64,000 bases of DNA from Epiperipatus broadwayi (GCA_028023455.1 JAQFVV010000030.1:62001-126000); one strand, 5' to 3'. Shown: positions 36,142 to 49,410, counted from the first letter of the stretch. Notes: generated by a model from the sequence alone, not told the origin. Numbers and translations are program-made.

Positions 36142-37782
36142 GTATATATGTACAAAAATTATCATAAAATAAATATATGATAAAAATAGAAATAAAAAAA
36201 AATAAAGTTCAGTATTGAGAAAATTACCAGTCTTTTATTCTGAATGGATAAATATAATATATGAGGATGGATATATTGTGAATGAATAAGGAATGAAAAA
36301 ATGAACTGGAAACTAGTGAACACCCACAAATAGGTTTTATCTGCTATGGAATAGGGGTGGCCAACTTTTTTTTTGTTCAAGATCTACTTTTTATTTTATA
36401 ATTCTATTTATTAAGAGAGAAAGTGATATTTGTAGTTATTAGTTAAATGTATATTGAATCTCACTTATAAAAAGTGCATGTGAATTAATTCTAAAGAGTT
36501 CTGCATTATATTCCCATGATCAGCTAAACAAGGAAGCAATAGTTTATTGTACCAGTCATTTGTGATAGCTGTATCATTATTTATTAATCCCAAGTACACT
36601 TAAAATGCCGGTATTACATTAAATACTTGATTGTTTATTTAGATATAAGATTAGTTTAGGTTTATTAATGGGGACAATTATCATAATGTTTATATTAGGT
36701 GCATAAATTTTATAGACCATTCCATCAACTAGGGATATTCCAACCATAGGTAGATTGATCCATTGTTCATAGATACTGATAAACTTTAACATTATAGATG
36801 AAATATAATATATTTAATGTTAAAGAAAAATATCACTTTTACTTTTTTATGTTTAAAGATGTATGTGGCGTTTTCATTTTTATTACAATAATGAGAAAAA
36901 GATTTAATTTTAATAAAAGTGATTATACAGAAAGTGAATTATTGGTTTTTATGCTGGGTTTGGGAAAAGATATAGGGGATTTAGATATAAAGGTTATAGA
37001 GTTGACAAAGATTATGTTGTGGAAATGGGATGGAGCTGAATATGGAAAAAATTAGAGTGAGGAATGAAAAATAAAGTGGCTAACAGGTTTATCTGGGCAT
37101 AATTGCTGAGATATTCTTGACTTTTTTAAGGAGAAGCCACAACACATCACATCACATCTTATTAAATATTATTACTGTTAAGAATTTTAGGGGTTTGATT
37201 ACTACAAGAGAATAGCTCATTTAGATTAAAAGTTAACTAAATAAAAGAATCCAAAGAGCTTAATATTTATACATGATCAATCTCATTCATATAATACATA
37301 TATGTTAACTTTTTCATATTATCGTTTTTCAATTTTTTCAATTTTTAAATGTGTTATTTTTTTTTAATTTGTTACTTTTTTTGTAAAATAAAAGCAATAA
37401 TTTTCAAAGTTATTTTTTCAATAATAAACATGCATGTGTATATACTAAGAAAAGCTTATTTCTTTTTAACATAATATCCTAACTTCTATTGACATAGTAT
37501 GTTAAACATACTTTCACCTAACTAGCAATCATAAGCATAGCAGTAACAGTTTTAGATAATTAGCTTTTCTTAGTATACATAATTTAAGTGTTTTTTATTG
37601 AATTACATTGCTTTAAGAAAGATTTAAACTTTACTTTGAACATTATTTTTTGTCTTTATTTTTCCATCTCTCTTTTCTATGAATTATTAGTGTGTTTGTC
37701 AATGATTTCATCAGAATTGTGCTTTAAGAAATTTATAGTTAATACCAGTGAAGCTATTTAATAACACAATAAATCAAGTGTA
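36142..37782. other. AT-rich DNA with hAT-end-like sequences
   Basis: At 36353-36370 the sequence TAGGGGTGGCCAAC is typical of a hAT transposon terminus, and TAGGGATATTCCAACC follows at 36731, but they are in direct orientation, so no bounded element can be drawn. An 85-codon plus-strand frame (36798-37055) resembles nothing I know. Confidence 0.35.
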
Positions 37783-39092
37783 CACATGGGTCTCATTTTA
37801 TGTGGTAGATAGGTTCCTCAGAAGATGCGCATAAAAGAAATCACACAAAAATAGACTTAACATACATTGAAAAATGGGGGATCCGTACTGTAATTTTCCA
37901 AACATTGCATAAAAGCAAAGCAACAATATAAAATTACTTTAAAATTTGCATAAAAACAAATAATAAAATATGACTAATAAAATATTTCAAATTTGAAAAA
38001 AATTGATACAAGACAAACTTTTTTTTTCTTTTTTTTATTAACTACAGTATTTAATTTTATTCAAAACAATATTTTATGCATAATTTACATTTTTTCATAC
38101 ATGTATGGTATTTTAATCATTATCACTATTTGAGACATCAGATTTGTCACAAAAAGAAATACAATTAGTGCCAAATTCATTTTTTTAAATTGGTCTTATA
38201 GTGGATTCACCCAAACTAAAACCTTTTTGCAATCGCTGTTGATCCTTCCCATTTCTCTAAGTGATCTAAAATTGAAAATTTTGTTTCCAAAGAAATTCAT
38301 TTTCTTGGGTGTTTTTTCTTTTCCATTAGTGTAAACTAAAAGTTTAAAATAAAAATAAGAACTTAGACTTATGATAAAAAATGGATACCAACTCACCACT
38401 GTTGGGCAAAATTTAATTAAAACTAACAATGAGAAATTAAATTCTTATTTTTGTCTTTAATTTTCAATTCCGTTTAAAAATCAAATTTCATTGTTTCACA
38501 TCATATTAATTTCAGATCACGTTACATAATTTTTAAATTGTTAATTACAATTAAAAATCAGATTTTAATTGTTGAATTTAATTGTGCCCACCACTGTTAC
38601 TCACCTTTTAAAAATAAACTTGCAGATACTAAATGATTAATAGATTATGTACTCTTTTTTAAAAAAGGAAAAATAGAACGTGATTTAAAATGCAAAAACA
38701 ACAACTAACATAGTATAGGCATGTGTTTGAACATATTTACATTACAATCTTGTAAAATTTTATGTATGTATATAAAATGGGGAAATCCTGATTTTAAGTG
38801 AATTCTGAACTTCTTTATTGCATAAAATCTATTACAGCACTATCATAAAGCTCTGAAAATATTGAAATTATTAGATGGAAGTCGAATTCTGATAATGTGC
38901 TATTACTTTAAATATGATGTGAGTGCATAAAATTTATAATATTTAAAGTAATGGTGCATTATCAGAGCTTGATTTCTGATCTAGTAATTTTTATCGCATA
39001 AAAGAAAACCACATACAAAGATATTAAGAAGAAACATGAATCGCATAACTTCAAAATTGCATTAAATAAGTCCGCATAAAATGAGACCCAGG
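37783..39092. mobile_element. 1.3-kb TIR element, copy 2
   Basis: Second copy of the 3202-4496 element in the same orientation. The better preserved ends are GGGTCTCATTTTATG at the left and CATAAAATGAGACCC at the right, flanked by TA (37781-37782, 39093-39094). It contains the same nested MITE (38397-38596), the same internal fold-back (about 38868-38992) and a longer version of the same minus-strand frame (38196-38429). The ends and TA flanks suggest Tc1/mariner superfamily mobilisation. Confidence 0.7.
38397..38596. mobile_element. hAT-like MITE nested in copy 2
   Basis: 200-bp counterpart of 3781-3988, ending CACTGTTGGGC...GCCCACCACTG. The 8-bp flanks are CAACTCAC and TTACTCAC. Confidence 0.65.
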
Positions 39093-39737
39093 TATATATA
39101 TTTTTACTTTTTTTTCAGCCTTTAGGTTCCTTGTAATCCCAAACTAGTTCATGCAAATGATATTTGAAATATGTATATGTGAGTGTATGTGTAATTACAT
39201 ACAAATGATTCTTTGTATAATTATTTAAATGGCACAAAGGTAAAGATTTCATTTAAAGTTCACACATTCTATTTTATAAATGTAATAAGTTGTTTATTGA
39301 TGTCCTTACAGTGATGGTATCTAATGGCTTAGGGTGTTGATGATGGAAAGTGTTGATACAATGATGATAACATTTTGAAATTGAATTATTGTTGTACTTA
39401 TTTTCAACTTTTAAATAGGTGGATAAAGTTGATTGCATTTATAATATGCCCTAAGTTTGGTAATGGCTAGATAATGATTAGCCTAAAATATTAGTCTGTA
39501 TCTCTTTTTGCCTCAATAAAGAATAACTGATTATTGATTACTGATAATTACTGCTGGTGATTCAAACTTATAATAACAAATTATGGATTATGGTGTTTGT
39601 TTGTCATCTTCTAAATTCCGTAGAGCTGTGTTTTAGTGATGCACTTCTGCTATAATCCTCTTATGTACCACTATAAAGCATCCTTATTGGAATTGAATAA
39701 TGCTTCACTATATTCTTCATATGTATCATCATTACAA

Positions 39738-39800
39738 TATATATATATATATATATATATATTGAAGCAGTCAGATCTGAGTTCGATCCTAGCTTCATGA
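39738..39800. repeat. (TA)n plus box B-like sequence
   Basis: About 25 bp of TA followed by a stretch with GAGTTCGATCC (box B-like). The first half of the tRNA-like structure is missing, as if the TA array replaced it. Confidence 0.4.
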
Positions 39801-40257
39801 CATCTAGCCATAAGCCTACTTCAAACCCTAATACTAACCTTAAATTTCCGATGCAATGGGGCTTTATACATTCAATCCATGCTAATTTCCATAAAGAAAA
39901 ACTTATTTTATAAACGTGTATTAAAATTAATTCATTTGAGTTTAAATTAATCAATGCTATTAATAAATTCATGATAAAATTATTCATGAATTTATATATA
40001 TTACAACTGCGTGGATTGTGTGTATATATTTATAAATATTTAAATATATATAATTGTTCGAAAGTTTCATTGTGTCGGGAATGTTTATTTCACTTTTAAA
40101 TAATTTGTTAAAATTTTAATGATTAAAAGCTTCATTCTTTCAATAAGCTTTCAAATTCTCTCTTTCCAAAACAATGGGTAAAGTTTTATTAATTGGAAAA
40201 AAATATAAGTATTTAAAATGTAAGAATTTCCTAATTAAAATCATTTTCTGATTTTAA

Positions 40258-40287
40258 GAATTCATTTTCTAATTAGAAAATGAATTC
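40258..40287. repeat. Perfect 30-bp palindrome
   Basis: Self-complementary over 30 bp, starting GAATTCATTTTCTAA and continuing with its exact reverse complement. It lies at the start of the small frame 40284-40460. Confidence 0.95.
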
Positions 40288-40460
40288 AAGTTAATGAGTT
40301 TGAAAGCCTTATCGAGGGAATGTACCTAAAAACAACCAGTAAATTTTGTAACATTGATAATGAAAGAAGTGCTAGCCCGAAGGCATCAGATACAGTATAT
40401 ATAGCTCTGAAAAGTTTGGAGAAAGGAGAAGCCATCTTTGTTGTAGAGAAATGCCAGTAA
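40284..40460 (+). CDS. Short unknown frame, possible exon fragment
   Basis: 58 codons from the stop at 40281 to the stop at 40458, with an internal ATG at 40320. The composition is unlike the AT-rich background (charged and small residues, e.g. KSLEKGEAIFVVEKC). I recognise no family. It could be a piece of a host exon, a transposon-derived fragment or chance; no splice evidence is strong enough to decide. The following 300 bp are also less AT-rich. Confidence 0.2.
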   Translation: MQVNEFESLIEGMYLKTTSKFCNIDNERSASPKASDTVYIALKSLEKGEAIFVVEKCQ

Positions 40461-42300
40461 ATTCTGTGTGTTTTAAAATCATGAATTCAAACAGTGTTCC
40501 TATCATGGTAAGGGGCTAAATGTCAGGAATCTGGCTATGGTTCCTGAAGTCCCCTGAAAATTTTCAATGAAGCTGCTAAATTCTTTCTGGACAAATCATG
40601 CTGCCAAAATCAAATAAAGTGCTGTTCAAGTAATCAATCAAATGTGTGCCTATGTTTTACCAACCTGTATGTGTAAACTAAGGAGCCAGCCCTGGAAGAA
40701 ATGGGTAATATATTTCCATAATGAACCTTAAACTTTTTGGCCAGTTTCCGCACTTTACTTTACACTCCCTTTAAGATCTTTTCATTTATAAATGTAATAC
40801 TCTGTGTAAAATCTTTTATTTATGCTATTTTAAATTACATAAATTCTCTCAATCTCTAGTCTTTAACTTTTCTTTCTTACAATGGTGGTTCATTTATTAT
40901 ATTATATATATTTATTGTGTGATTTATTAATCTTGTTTATTTTTAATTATATGCCAATAATCCTTTGACGAACCCCTTTGTTCCATTTGCTTTGTGCAAA
41001 TAATAATATATTAATTCTAATAGTAATTTCCACCCATTAGAACTAGATTTATACCATTCTATCAATTATCAAGTCGAAAAAAATTATTAAATATTTGCTA
41101 TTTTTATAATTGGCTAATAACAAATTATTAGCTCCATTTCTAATCTATGCCTCAGCTATTTTTTCTCCTATTCACCAATATTTATTTATTCATGTATATA
41201 TAATGTTAAAATGTTTTTGCAAAAGGGTCGATAAAGGAATCAACTAATTATATTCTAATTTCTGTTATTTTCTATTAAGATTCAGGAAGGGCACGATATT
41301 TGGGGCATAACTAATATAATTTTATAAATGCTTTGAAATAGTTTTATTTAAAAGCTTGTTTGACTTTAATTCATTTGATCAAGTCATCACACAGAGCATT
41401 CTATAATAAATTGGGTTTTATTTCTCAAATGGTGACTATCAAGTCATCATCGTCAAACGTTGCTGATGTATGGCTATCTTTCATCTTGCAGGCTTGTCGG
41501 TGGTGATATTACTGATATTTTAAATTATCGAGGAAGAAAGCACTTCCTCCCCTGCTTATATTTTATTCGAAACCCCAAAGGTTCGTAGTTATGACTCGGC
41601 CTATTTTTCCCCATGTTCCACATCTCCAAAGGTCAGAAAACTTGTGAAATACAAGCCTCCATAATACTTAAATTACCAACCAGCTATTATCTTTCATGTT
41701 TACTTTATAGCTCATAATTCATCAGCACCATTACCTCTCTATTCCAGTAAAGCCCACTCTAATGCTCATAATTCATGATGAAGTGATTTCAATTAAAGTC
41801 GAGCAAATTCTCAGTTATATTTAATTAAATAAGTTTTCTAAGAAAGGTTAAAGTTATGCCCTAAATACGTATCTTGGTCTTCATGAATGGATTTTTGAAT
41901 GTGAAAATAAATCTCACATTCTTCGGTATAAAATAAGAAGCATAATTTCCTTTACAACTGAATACCTTTATCTGCCTTTATTTTCTTGTTGGGAGCATAG
42001 ACATATAGACTTTCAAATATTGTGTAATACTCATTTGCATATAATAGGAATTGCCATTCTTATTATAATTATAAACTCTGTTTAAGGCTAGAGGTGATCA
42101 ATATAATCATCATTTAAAAATTGAACAAAACCATTACTATTATTATTAAAATATTTTATTAACACACTTGGTTTCTTAAGTCTTTTATTTGATAATTATT
42201 TAATGTTAAGGCTCACTGTCTGTATTGGCAACCCGAACATATACATATGATTCAACTTCAAGTTATCTTTAGTCAGTTTATTATCCGATATTAATGTCAG
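40461..42300. other. Mostly unique-looking DNA
   Basis: More balanced composition than most of the window (40490-40740, 41460-41700), with no repeat partner seen here. It contains an acceptor-like TTTCATCTTGCAG near 41490, but no open frame follows. It may be host intron or intergenic sequence. Confidence 0.35.
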
Positions 42301-42475
42301 TTCAGGGGTCTCTAATCCTCACCAACCATTGAGCTAGTTTTTTGGCACATAGCACTGTGCCATTGATTTAGATTTCTACTGATCTGAGCTGGTGAGTTGG
42401 GTTTGAATTCAGTTTGAACCGCCTGAGTTTGGATCCGACTTGCAGTTTAGGTGGTGGGCTTTTCGACCGGTACAA

Positions 42476-43363
42476 TATATATATATAAACTAGAGCTTAT
42501 AGTTTGTCTGATAAAGATCATCTTGCTCAAGAAATATAACTTACAAAAAATATTCTACTTTCTAATGATTATAATAGAAACATCATATGTAAGGTTTTAT
42601 ATATAGCATTGGTGCTAAAGGAAAAAAAAAGAAAATAGAATTGACAAACCATGTTATAATAGAGTGGTTTTACCTTATATTAAAGAAATTACTGATAAGA
42701 TCAGTATAAAATTATCTAGTTTTAATATAAAAAAACTTTTTCTACTAGCAAAAAAATTGGTGATTTTTTACAAAGTCCTAAAGACAGAGTATTTTTGGAA
42801 CACCAGGGGGGTTATGAAATTCCATATTTGCAGTGCTCAAGAAGCTATGTAAACCAGTCTAATAGATGAATAAATGTCAGAATTAAGGAACATATAAATG
42901 TTTTCAATCAGAAAATTAAGGCATCAGTTTTTACTTCCCATGTTTTAGAAATTGGTCACAAACCTGACTTTGATAAAGCAAAAATACTTGCTAATTTGGA
43001 AAGTATGATTTAAAAACCATGAGAGAGTCAATTAAAATATTAAAGAGATCTATTGGTTTAAATAGGGCTGATGAAGCACAACATATTCCAGCTATGTGGA
43101 AGCCTCTCATTTTATCTCTGTCTTTTAATATTAAATTAAAATTAATATGTGAAAAAACTGATGGAAATAAACAATTTAATAAGCTTCATATTGTGAATGC
43201 TGATCTACTTCAAGTTGAATCTCATTTCTCATCTTGCACTCAGTCACATTACTGTTTGAGATCTAACAATTTTTCTTTCAAAAGTTACCCTTGACAATCA
43301 CAAATGCTAGTTCATCGAAATATTGGTATGTAATAGAAAATAACACACAGTTTAGCCCAAAAC

Positions 43364-43364
<1 letters not shown>
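42476..43364 (+). mobile_element. Penelope-like element, family D, 5'-truncated
   Basis: Short (TA)n at 42476-42486 and a long (TA)n from 43366 flank a plus-strand PLE C-terminal segment. The outermost flanks are inverted versions of one another (CGACCGGTACAAT at about 42463; ATTGTACTGGACG from 43453). Near the 3' end ATCGAAATATTGG (about 43314) recalls the hammerhead 3' core, but the 5' core box is not convincing. Confidence 0.65.
42600..43130 (+). pseudogene. PLE-D endonuclease region relic
   Basis: Frame 1 gives VLPYIKEITDKIS and KLSSFNIKKLF, the linker before the endonuclease (compare VPYVKGTTDSIGRIL of family C). Frame 2 then gives YEIPYLQCSRSYVNQSNR, INVRIKEHIN, and FTSHVLEIGHKPDFDKAKIL: the GIY-YIG domain, with G lost from YIG. 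Frame 3 ends with ESIKILKRSIGLNRADEAQ and IPAMWKPL, matching the EAIEILKRPDCIN...PPIWKDF tail of family C. Three frames and internal stops show it is dead. Confidence 0.75.

Positions 43365-43365
<1 letters not shown>

Positions 43366-43454
<89 letters not shown>
43366..43454. repeat. (TA)n array at the PLE-D 3' end
   Basis: About 89 bp of TA. The Tyr-Ile frames on both strands are repeat artefacts. Confidence 0.95.
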
Positions 43455-43457
<3 letters not shown>

Positions 43458-45652
43458 ACTGGACGAAAGTTCTTTGATTCACATATACTGACCACGAAAG
43501 CGCCACTAGCCCTAAAATCAGAACTAGACATTTATTTTAAAAGTGGACAGGGTATGTGAACCAAAACGCGCCGACTAAACTCAGGGAAAAACAAGATATC
43601 TTAAATACTGTTTAGACAATTGATAAATCAAAGCACAAATACAAATGTCAACCAAATTAAGTTTAAACAAATTTTAAACTTTTATTTAAGAGCAAAATAA
43701 CTTGTAAGAAAAAGTTTACACAAAATCAATAGGGTTATCTCAGGCATGTACTAGAAAGACTAAACACATTGCTCTAGCAGACTTACCGATTCTCTAATAA
43801 TGAATTCTACAGGGAGTAAGCAATTTCATTCAGCAGAAGATTCACCCAAACATTGGTTTTGACTTTCAGATACTTAAAACAATACATTCTTGAACCAAAT
43901 CAATGAAACCAGTACCGGCAAGCTTTCCAAGGTCCAAAAAATATGCCGGACCATGAATGTCATCTGTCAGTAGAAGCTGCACCTATTATTACATTTAAAA
44001 TAAAGTTGATTAATTTACCTCAAGAACATCCGAAAAATATGATTGAAAATGAAAGGAAAACAAACAATTAAGACTGGCGAATCTCCAACCAAATGATTGG
44101 TGAAAACTAATCTAAGAATTAAAGGTCTCAATAGGAGACAAGTAAATCATTAGAAAATGAGTTATGTCTGCCCCAGCATTTAAAGAAAATGAATTACCAA
44201 TAATTATAATTAAAAAATAAATTTATGACACAAGTTCTGAGCACACATTCTGATAAATTTTAAGCTATACAAGTAAATACAAAATAAATCTATCAGAGAG
44301 TGCACATGAGTATGAAAATATGAAAGCTATAAATACTTTAGCAGCAAAAGTCTCTCTCATTTGTAACTTACAAAAGAAAGAAATATTCTCATCCTGCTGG
44401 TGACTTATAAAATTACAAAGCAAAACCAATTATAGGTTTCACTTTCAGAGATATAAGAAATGAAGACTATGAAAATAGAGTCACCAGCCAAAAGATTTGA
44501 TGGTTTGCAAAAGCACAAACACAGTATCTAAATTTAATTCTGGGCTACTAAAATAATTACAGGTAAGCATTTAAAATATACCCAACTGCTAAAGCATTTA
44601 GTCAAAGTTAGGCATAAAAATAGAAAACTCACTTGTCACTCTCCAATAAACAAAATTGAAAGCAAACTTTGAATTTTAAAACTAAGATTCCAAGACACAT
44701 GGCAAAATATAAGAAATCACAACAAATATTACATATGAGGTTAAATATTACTTATGAATACAGACTTATAATTAGATTGAGTGGAGATTTAATGAAAATA
44801 AATTTATCCTGGAAAGAATAAAAGAAAATTTAATCTTACGATAAAGCACAGTTTGCATAGAGTGCGCATGTTTATCTTTAGTCCATTTTCAGGTTATTTG
44901 ACAGTGGCAAGGTAGAGGCAGTGTTTATTTTAGGGGCTCATGGCATGACTGAAGGAGAGCTGGCAGGTGTGGGTCCATCCTTTGTTTAAGTTAGCCAGAC
45001 ATCCTGATGATGGCAAAACTCATAGTGGTAGATTTTGACATCTTGCACAGTAAAGAAGTCTGTCAATAATTGCAAGTTTTTAGCAGGAATTAAATGTCCA
45101 AACTTCTATCCAAAATGGTACAACTCTCAGCAGGTGATAATCCAAGTGTCTCTCTGGAATACTGAATCTACTCCTCTAAAATTGGCGGGTGATTGTTGCC
45201 TAGCTACATTTCCCATGAAATAACTTTCCTTAGTGTCTAATTCTATATCTCAGGCAGGGCAAATATTAATTTCCCACTCAATCTAATTTAAGAATTCCAA
45301 CCAGGGATTATTGAAACCAAAATGACACCACAATTAAATATCCACTTTTTAGAATTAACTTTAAAAATAATTAAAATAAAAGCAACAGGAATATATAATT
45401 AGCAAGCTTGCCTGTTTTTAATCAAATTTATTAAAACAGGCGGTGAAAATAAGCTATTATAAAATCAATTTTATAAACAAAGTAGTGAAAGTAAACTATT
45501 TTAAATATAAACGTGTATGTGTTTTAAATAATAATAAAAATTTTAACATTAGATAAGATTTAACAAAAATTAAGTTTTTAATTTTTGGCAGTAAAATCCT
45601 TGAATCGGAGATCAATCCGGTTCAATAAATACACACACACACATAAATATAT
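43455..45652. other. Less AT-rich DNA, unknown
   Basis: The left end TGTACTGGACGAAAG is LTR-like (see findings). Inverted 20-bp matches built on ATTAGATTGAGTGG at 44772 and 45270 enclose about 500 bp that could be a small element. No coding homology was recognised, including in the 62-codon frame at 45035. Confidence 0.35.
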
Positions 45653-46037
45653 TGTAACGATCTGGAGAATACAACTTAACGTAATCTGCACTACAGGGCG
45701 CCATCTAGGCATTTGAAACTAGAAAAATTTATAAAGTAGGCAAATACATAAGTCAAAAAACAATTTTTTTTTTTTTTTTAATTTTGATTCCGGTCGTTAG
45801 CCCATGTCACTAGCTAAGTGGAATAGCAGAGATTTAATAATATACTCTAAGAGTGTATAAAAAAAAGAATAAAATAAGCCACTGCCAGTAATTAACACAC
45901 AAACATTTATTTATTTCACTTATATATAAGATTTAAAATTATTTTAGTATTAGTTTTACATTTCAAAATTTAACCTACATTTTTAACTTTGATTTTTGAC
46001 TTTAATTTACATTTAATTACTATTATATTCTAATTTT

Positions 46038-47601
46038 TATCAAGAATTATATAGTAATAAAGAACAAGTACCTCCTATATCTATTACATCTTCCGAATTG
46101 CCCAGAATTTTAAATGAAGAAGTGAGAAATGCAATTAAATGTATGAAAAAAGGAAAGGCTCCAGGTAATGATGGAATTATAATTGATATATTAAAAGAAG
46201 CAGGTGAAGAAACAGAAAAAATATTAGCAAAGTTATATACCAAATGTCTAAATGATAAAGATGTACCGGACGATTGGAAGAATGCAGTAATAATATTAAT
46301 ATTTAAAAAAGGTGATAAAGAAGATATTAGAAATTACAGACCTATCAGCCTTTTATCAGTTTTATATAAAATTTTTACCAAGATAATTACAACTCGTCTA
46401 CAGAGAACCTTGGATTTTCACCAACCAAGAGAACAAGCTGGATTTAAAAGTGGTTTTAGTACAGTAGATCATATTCAAGTATTGAGAGAAGTTATAGAAA
46501 GGACAAATGAATATGAGTTGTCATTATGTTTTGGATTTGTAGATTATGAAAAGGCATTTGATTCTATAAACATTTCTTCAGTGATTAAAGCATTGGATCA
46601 TCAAGGTATAGATCCAGGATATTGTCATATTTTAAAGAATATTTATAAAAATGCAACAGCAACAATTAGATTACATAATGATACTGGGAAAGTCAACATT
46701 GAGAAAGGTGTAAGACAAGGTGACTCCATATCTCCAAAACTTTTTACAGCAGTGCTGCAAGAAGTATTTTGTGGATTAAAATGGGAAACTAAAGGAGTGA
46801 AAGTAAATGGAGATTATTTAAGTCATTTAGATTTCGCAGATGATGTAGTTGTTTTTGCAAATAATGCTTCCGAGCTGCAGGAAATGTTGCAGGAGTTATC
46901 AAATGAAAGTAGGAAAGTAGGACTAAAGATAAATGTTAAAAAGACTAAAGTAATGTTTAATCGATTTGCTCCAAATATGAAAATAAAGATTGATTATGAT
47001 GAATTAGGAGAAGTTAAGAGTTACAAATACCTTGGTCAGATTATTAATACAGATGGAAACATAATAGAGGAAATTAATCATAGAATTTAACTTGTTTGGA
47101 GTGCTTTTGGTAGAAATAACTTGATATTAAAAGGAAATATGCCTATGTGTTTGAAAAGAAAGGTTTTTAACAAATGTGTTTTACCAGTTCTTACTTATGG
47201 ATCTGAGACTTGGACACTTAATAGAAGATAAATACAGAGACTTCAGACCACTCAAAGAAGTATGGAGAGATGTATGTTGGGAGTAACAAGGACAGATCGA
47301 AAACGCAATGTATGGGTAAGAGAACAAACAGGTGTTACTAACCTCATTGAAAAAATTAAAAGATTGAAGTGGAGTTGGGCTGGACATATTGCTAGAAGAG
47401 ATGATAATAGATGGACAATTGAAATTTTAAGCTGGATTCCAAGAGATTGTAAAAGACCCAGAAGGAGACCACATGTAATATGGATGGATGAAATAAGAAA
47501 ATGTGTAGGGGTGATGTGGAGAAGAGAAGCTGAAGATCGGAGAAGATGGATTAAACTTGGAGAGACCTTCATCCTGCAGGTTGATAATGATGATGATGAT
47601 G
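46038..47601 (+). mobile_element. 5'-truncated RTE-clade LINE with 13-bp TSD
   Basis: ATATTCTAATTTT occurs at 46025-46037 and 47602-47614, an exact target duplication. The insertion between them begins inside the reverse transcriptase frame (5' truncation) and ends in a short GATGATGAT repeat, the characteristic 3' end of RTE-type elements, which lack a poly(A) tail. It sits inside the LTR-like segment 45653-49441. Confidence 0.9.
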
Positions 47602-47627
47602 ATATTCTAATTTTACATTTAAATTAA
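46098..47627 (+). pseudogene. RTE-type reverse transcriptase, truncated, two stops
   Basis: Non-LTR reverse transcriptase that would prime cDNA at a nicked target. The frame is open from about 46017, without an ATG; translation from 46098 gives 330 residues. Visible RT blocks are [11 protein letters not shown] (17-27), [15 protein letters not shown] (79-93), [15 protein letters not shown] (112-126), [11 protein letters not shown] (147-157), [13 protein letters not shown] (204-216), and catalytic FADD (246-249). A TAA at 47088 and another at 47229 interrupt an otherwise single frame. It continues with LPVLTYGSETWTLN and, from 47262, the thumb/C-terminal part (KRLKWSWAGHIARRDD, RRRPHVIW). The apurinic endonuclease domain is absent through 5' truncation. 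Few lesions indicate a fairly recent insertion. Confidence 0.9.
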
Positions 47628-49410
47628 GTTCGCACAGATAAATATATGAAAGCTTGTTTATAATGTTGAATATAGACCGGTTACATAGATTTCACGGTCA
47701 AAAACATTTCAAAATAAACATAAACGATCAAAATACAAAATTATTGATTACTGACAATTGCGGAGGGAAATTTATACGTAACCCAATAGTATTCACCATA
47801 AGATACTTGCATTGTCACCAATAACTTAAAAGACATCCGAATAAATACATTTTAGATACTCACCAGTAAGGTATCATTATTTATCGAATGTCTATATATT
47901 TTGATCAAATATGAAATCCAAAACATACCTAACCGATAACCAATCCATGCAAGCATCTATAAACAACTTAAATTTAATGCATTTTTATTTAGGGTCAAGT
48001 ATGAATAGACTACATAGATTTGCATTTGAAAATAAAATATTATATCCCTATTTAACCTTAGGCTAAAATTCGCAGTCAAACTGGCATCAATTCATCTGAT
48101 ACATCGATGTATTCAATGTAATACAGAATACAGCAGCACCAAAAAGATTAAGAAAAGACATTGACTCTCATCAGATGGGAATATTACATCTATCTAACAA
48201 GAAGAACAATAGAAAAAAAACTCCATAGAAAGGAACTGCATTCTCCGTCTTATAATTCCTTCCATAGGCAAATGGGTGAGTGCGGCATATATATAAACGA
48301 TTCTGCCAGTAGCGAATCTCCGACTACATCTACTAACTACATCAATATATCCAATCCATTGACCCAATTTAACAACGAAACAAATAACCTAAGATTACCC
48401 TCCCCTAATATAACTTTACAAATCTATACAGCCATTCACGCCCGACTTAAGTTTAACATTTATATAATTAATTTAACAAAAAACAAAAATCATGATAAAA
48501 CTTAAAGAACAAAAAATAAATAATATAAATGGAAATGATTTTAAATATATATATATATAAAAAGGAAATACATCAAATAACATTATTAATAAATTAAGTT
48601 GGTCAGATAGGATAATATTGCAATCATTTAAATATGGAAAGTTTTAATTTAATGTTCATTATTTATAAAGTTCTTACGGTTTAAAACAGTTCATCTTTAT
48701 CCGTTGCTTGCCATGAATGTGAATTCCCACACCGTCCTAAGATTGGTATTCTGTTGGCCGATTTATTTATCCATCTGAAGGTTTTTGCTTTAACTGGTCC
48801 TCAATGTAGAAAAACGATAGTTCATTTCTCTTTCTTTCCTAGCAAAACTGAAGGGATTGAATCGTGCATCTTTTTCAATCCCTTCTCTTTCACTTTTGCA
48901 CTAACACATATCGTAATTAATCATAATCACTAACTAATAATTTCCAAACTTGTCCTTTTGTATTACTTTGAAAGATTGACTTAACATTACGTCATCGATG
49001 TGATGATCCTTTTCGTTGAGGTCCGATTTCTCAATGGATTTATTTCATTTGCTAAAAGTTTCTATTGTTTTCCTAACTGACTGATGTTTTTACATTTAAA
49101 TGCCCAAGGCTGGTTTACATTTGACTAATTAAATTTATCATTTCCATTTCTGATTAATTAACCTGTTTTCCAAATCAAAGATATATTTAAAGATAAATTT
49201 AAAGATATAATTTTATCTCCAAATCTTTTTAAAATTTAGTTTTAAAATACTTTTTCTTTAATAAAGTTTTATTTTAATAATTTTTCATTATCTGTGCGAT
49301 TTAATATATACAAGTTTAAGATGATATTTAATTTCAATTTTTAATTCTTAAAGAAAATTTTTAAATGCAAACTTTTTAATTTACTTTCATGTTTAATAAA
49401 TAATAAAAAA
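47615..49410. other. Interior of the LTR-like segment, no recognised gene
   Basis: A 114-codon frame (48161-48505) has no recognisable homology. A 12-bp perfect hairpin (GAAGGGATTGAA at 48850, complement at 48874) stands out. The rest is AT-rich. Confidence 0.4.

Noticed and set aside
36353-36755. A complete hAT element between TAGGGGTGGCCAAC and TAGGGATATTCCAACC
   Set aside because: The two terminus-like sequences are in direct, not inverted, orientation.
43291-43506. Tyr-Ile repeat proteins on both strands (also at 19689, 54183 and 39661)
   Set aside because: These are translations of (TA)n arrays, not proteins.
47181-47572. Minus-strand frames across the RTE C-terminal part
   Set aside because: Antisense shadows of the reverse transcriptase frame.
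48161-48505. 114-codon frame as a gag-like protein of the LTR-like segment
   Set aside because: No zinc knuckle, capsid or other motif; kept only as an unexplained frame.
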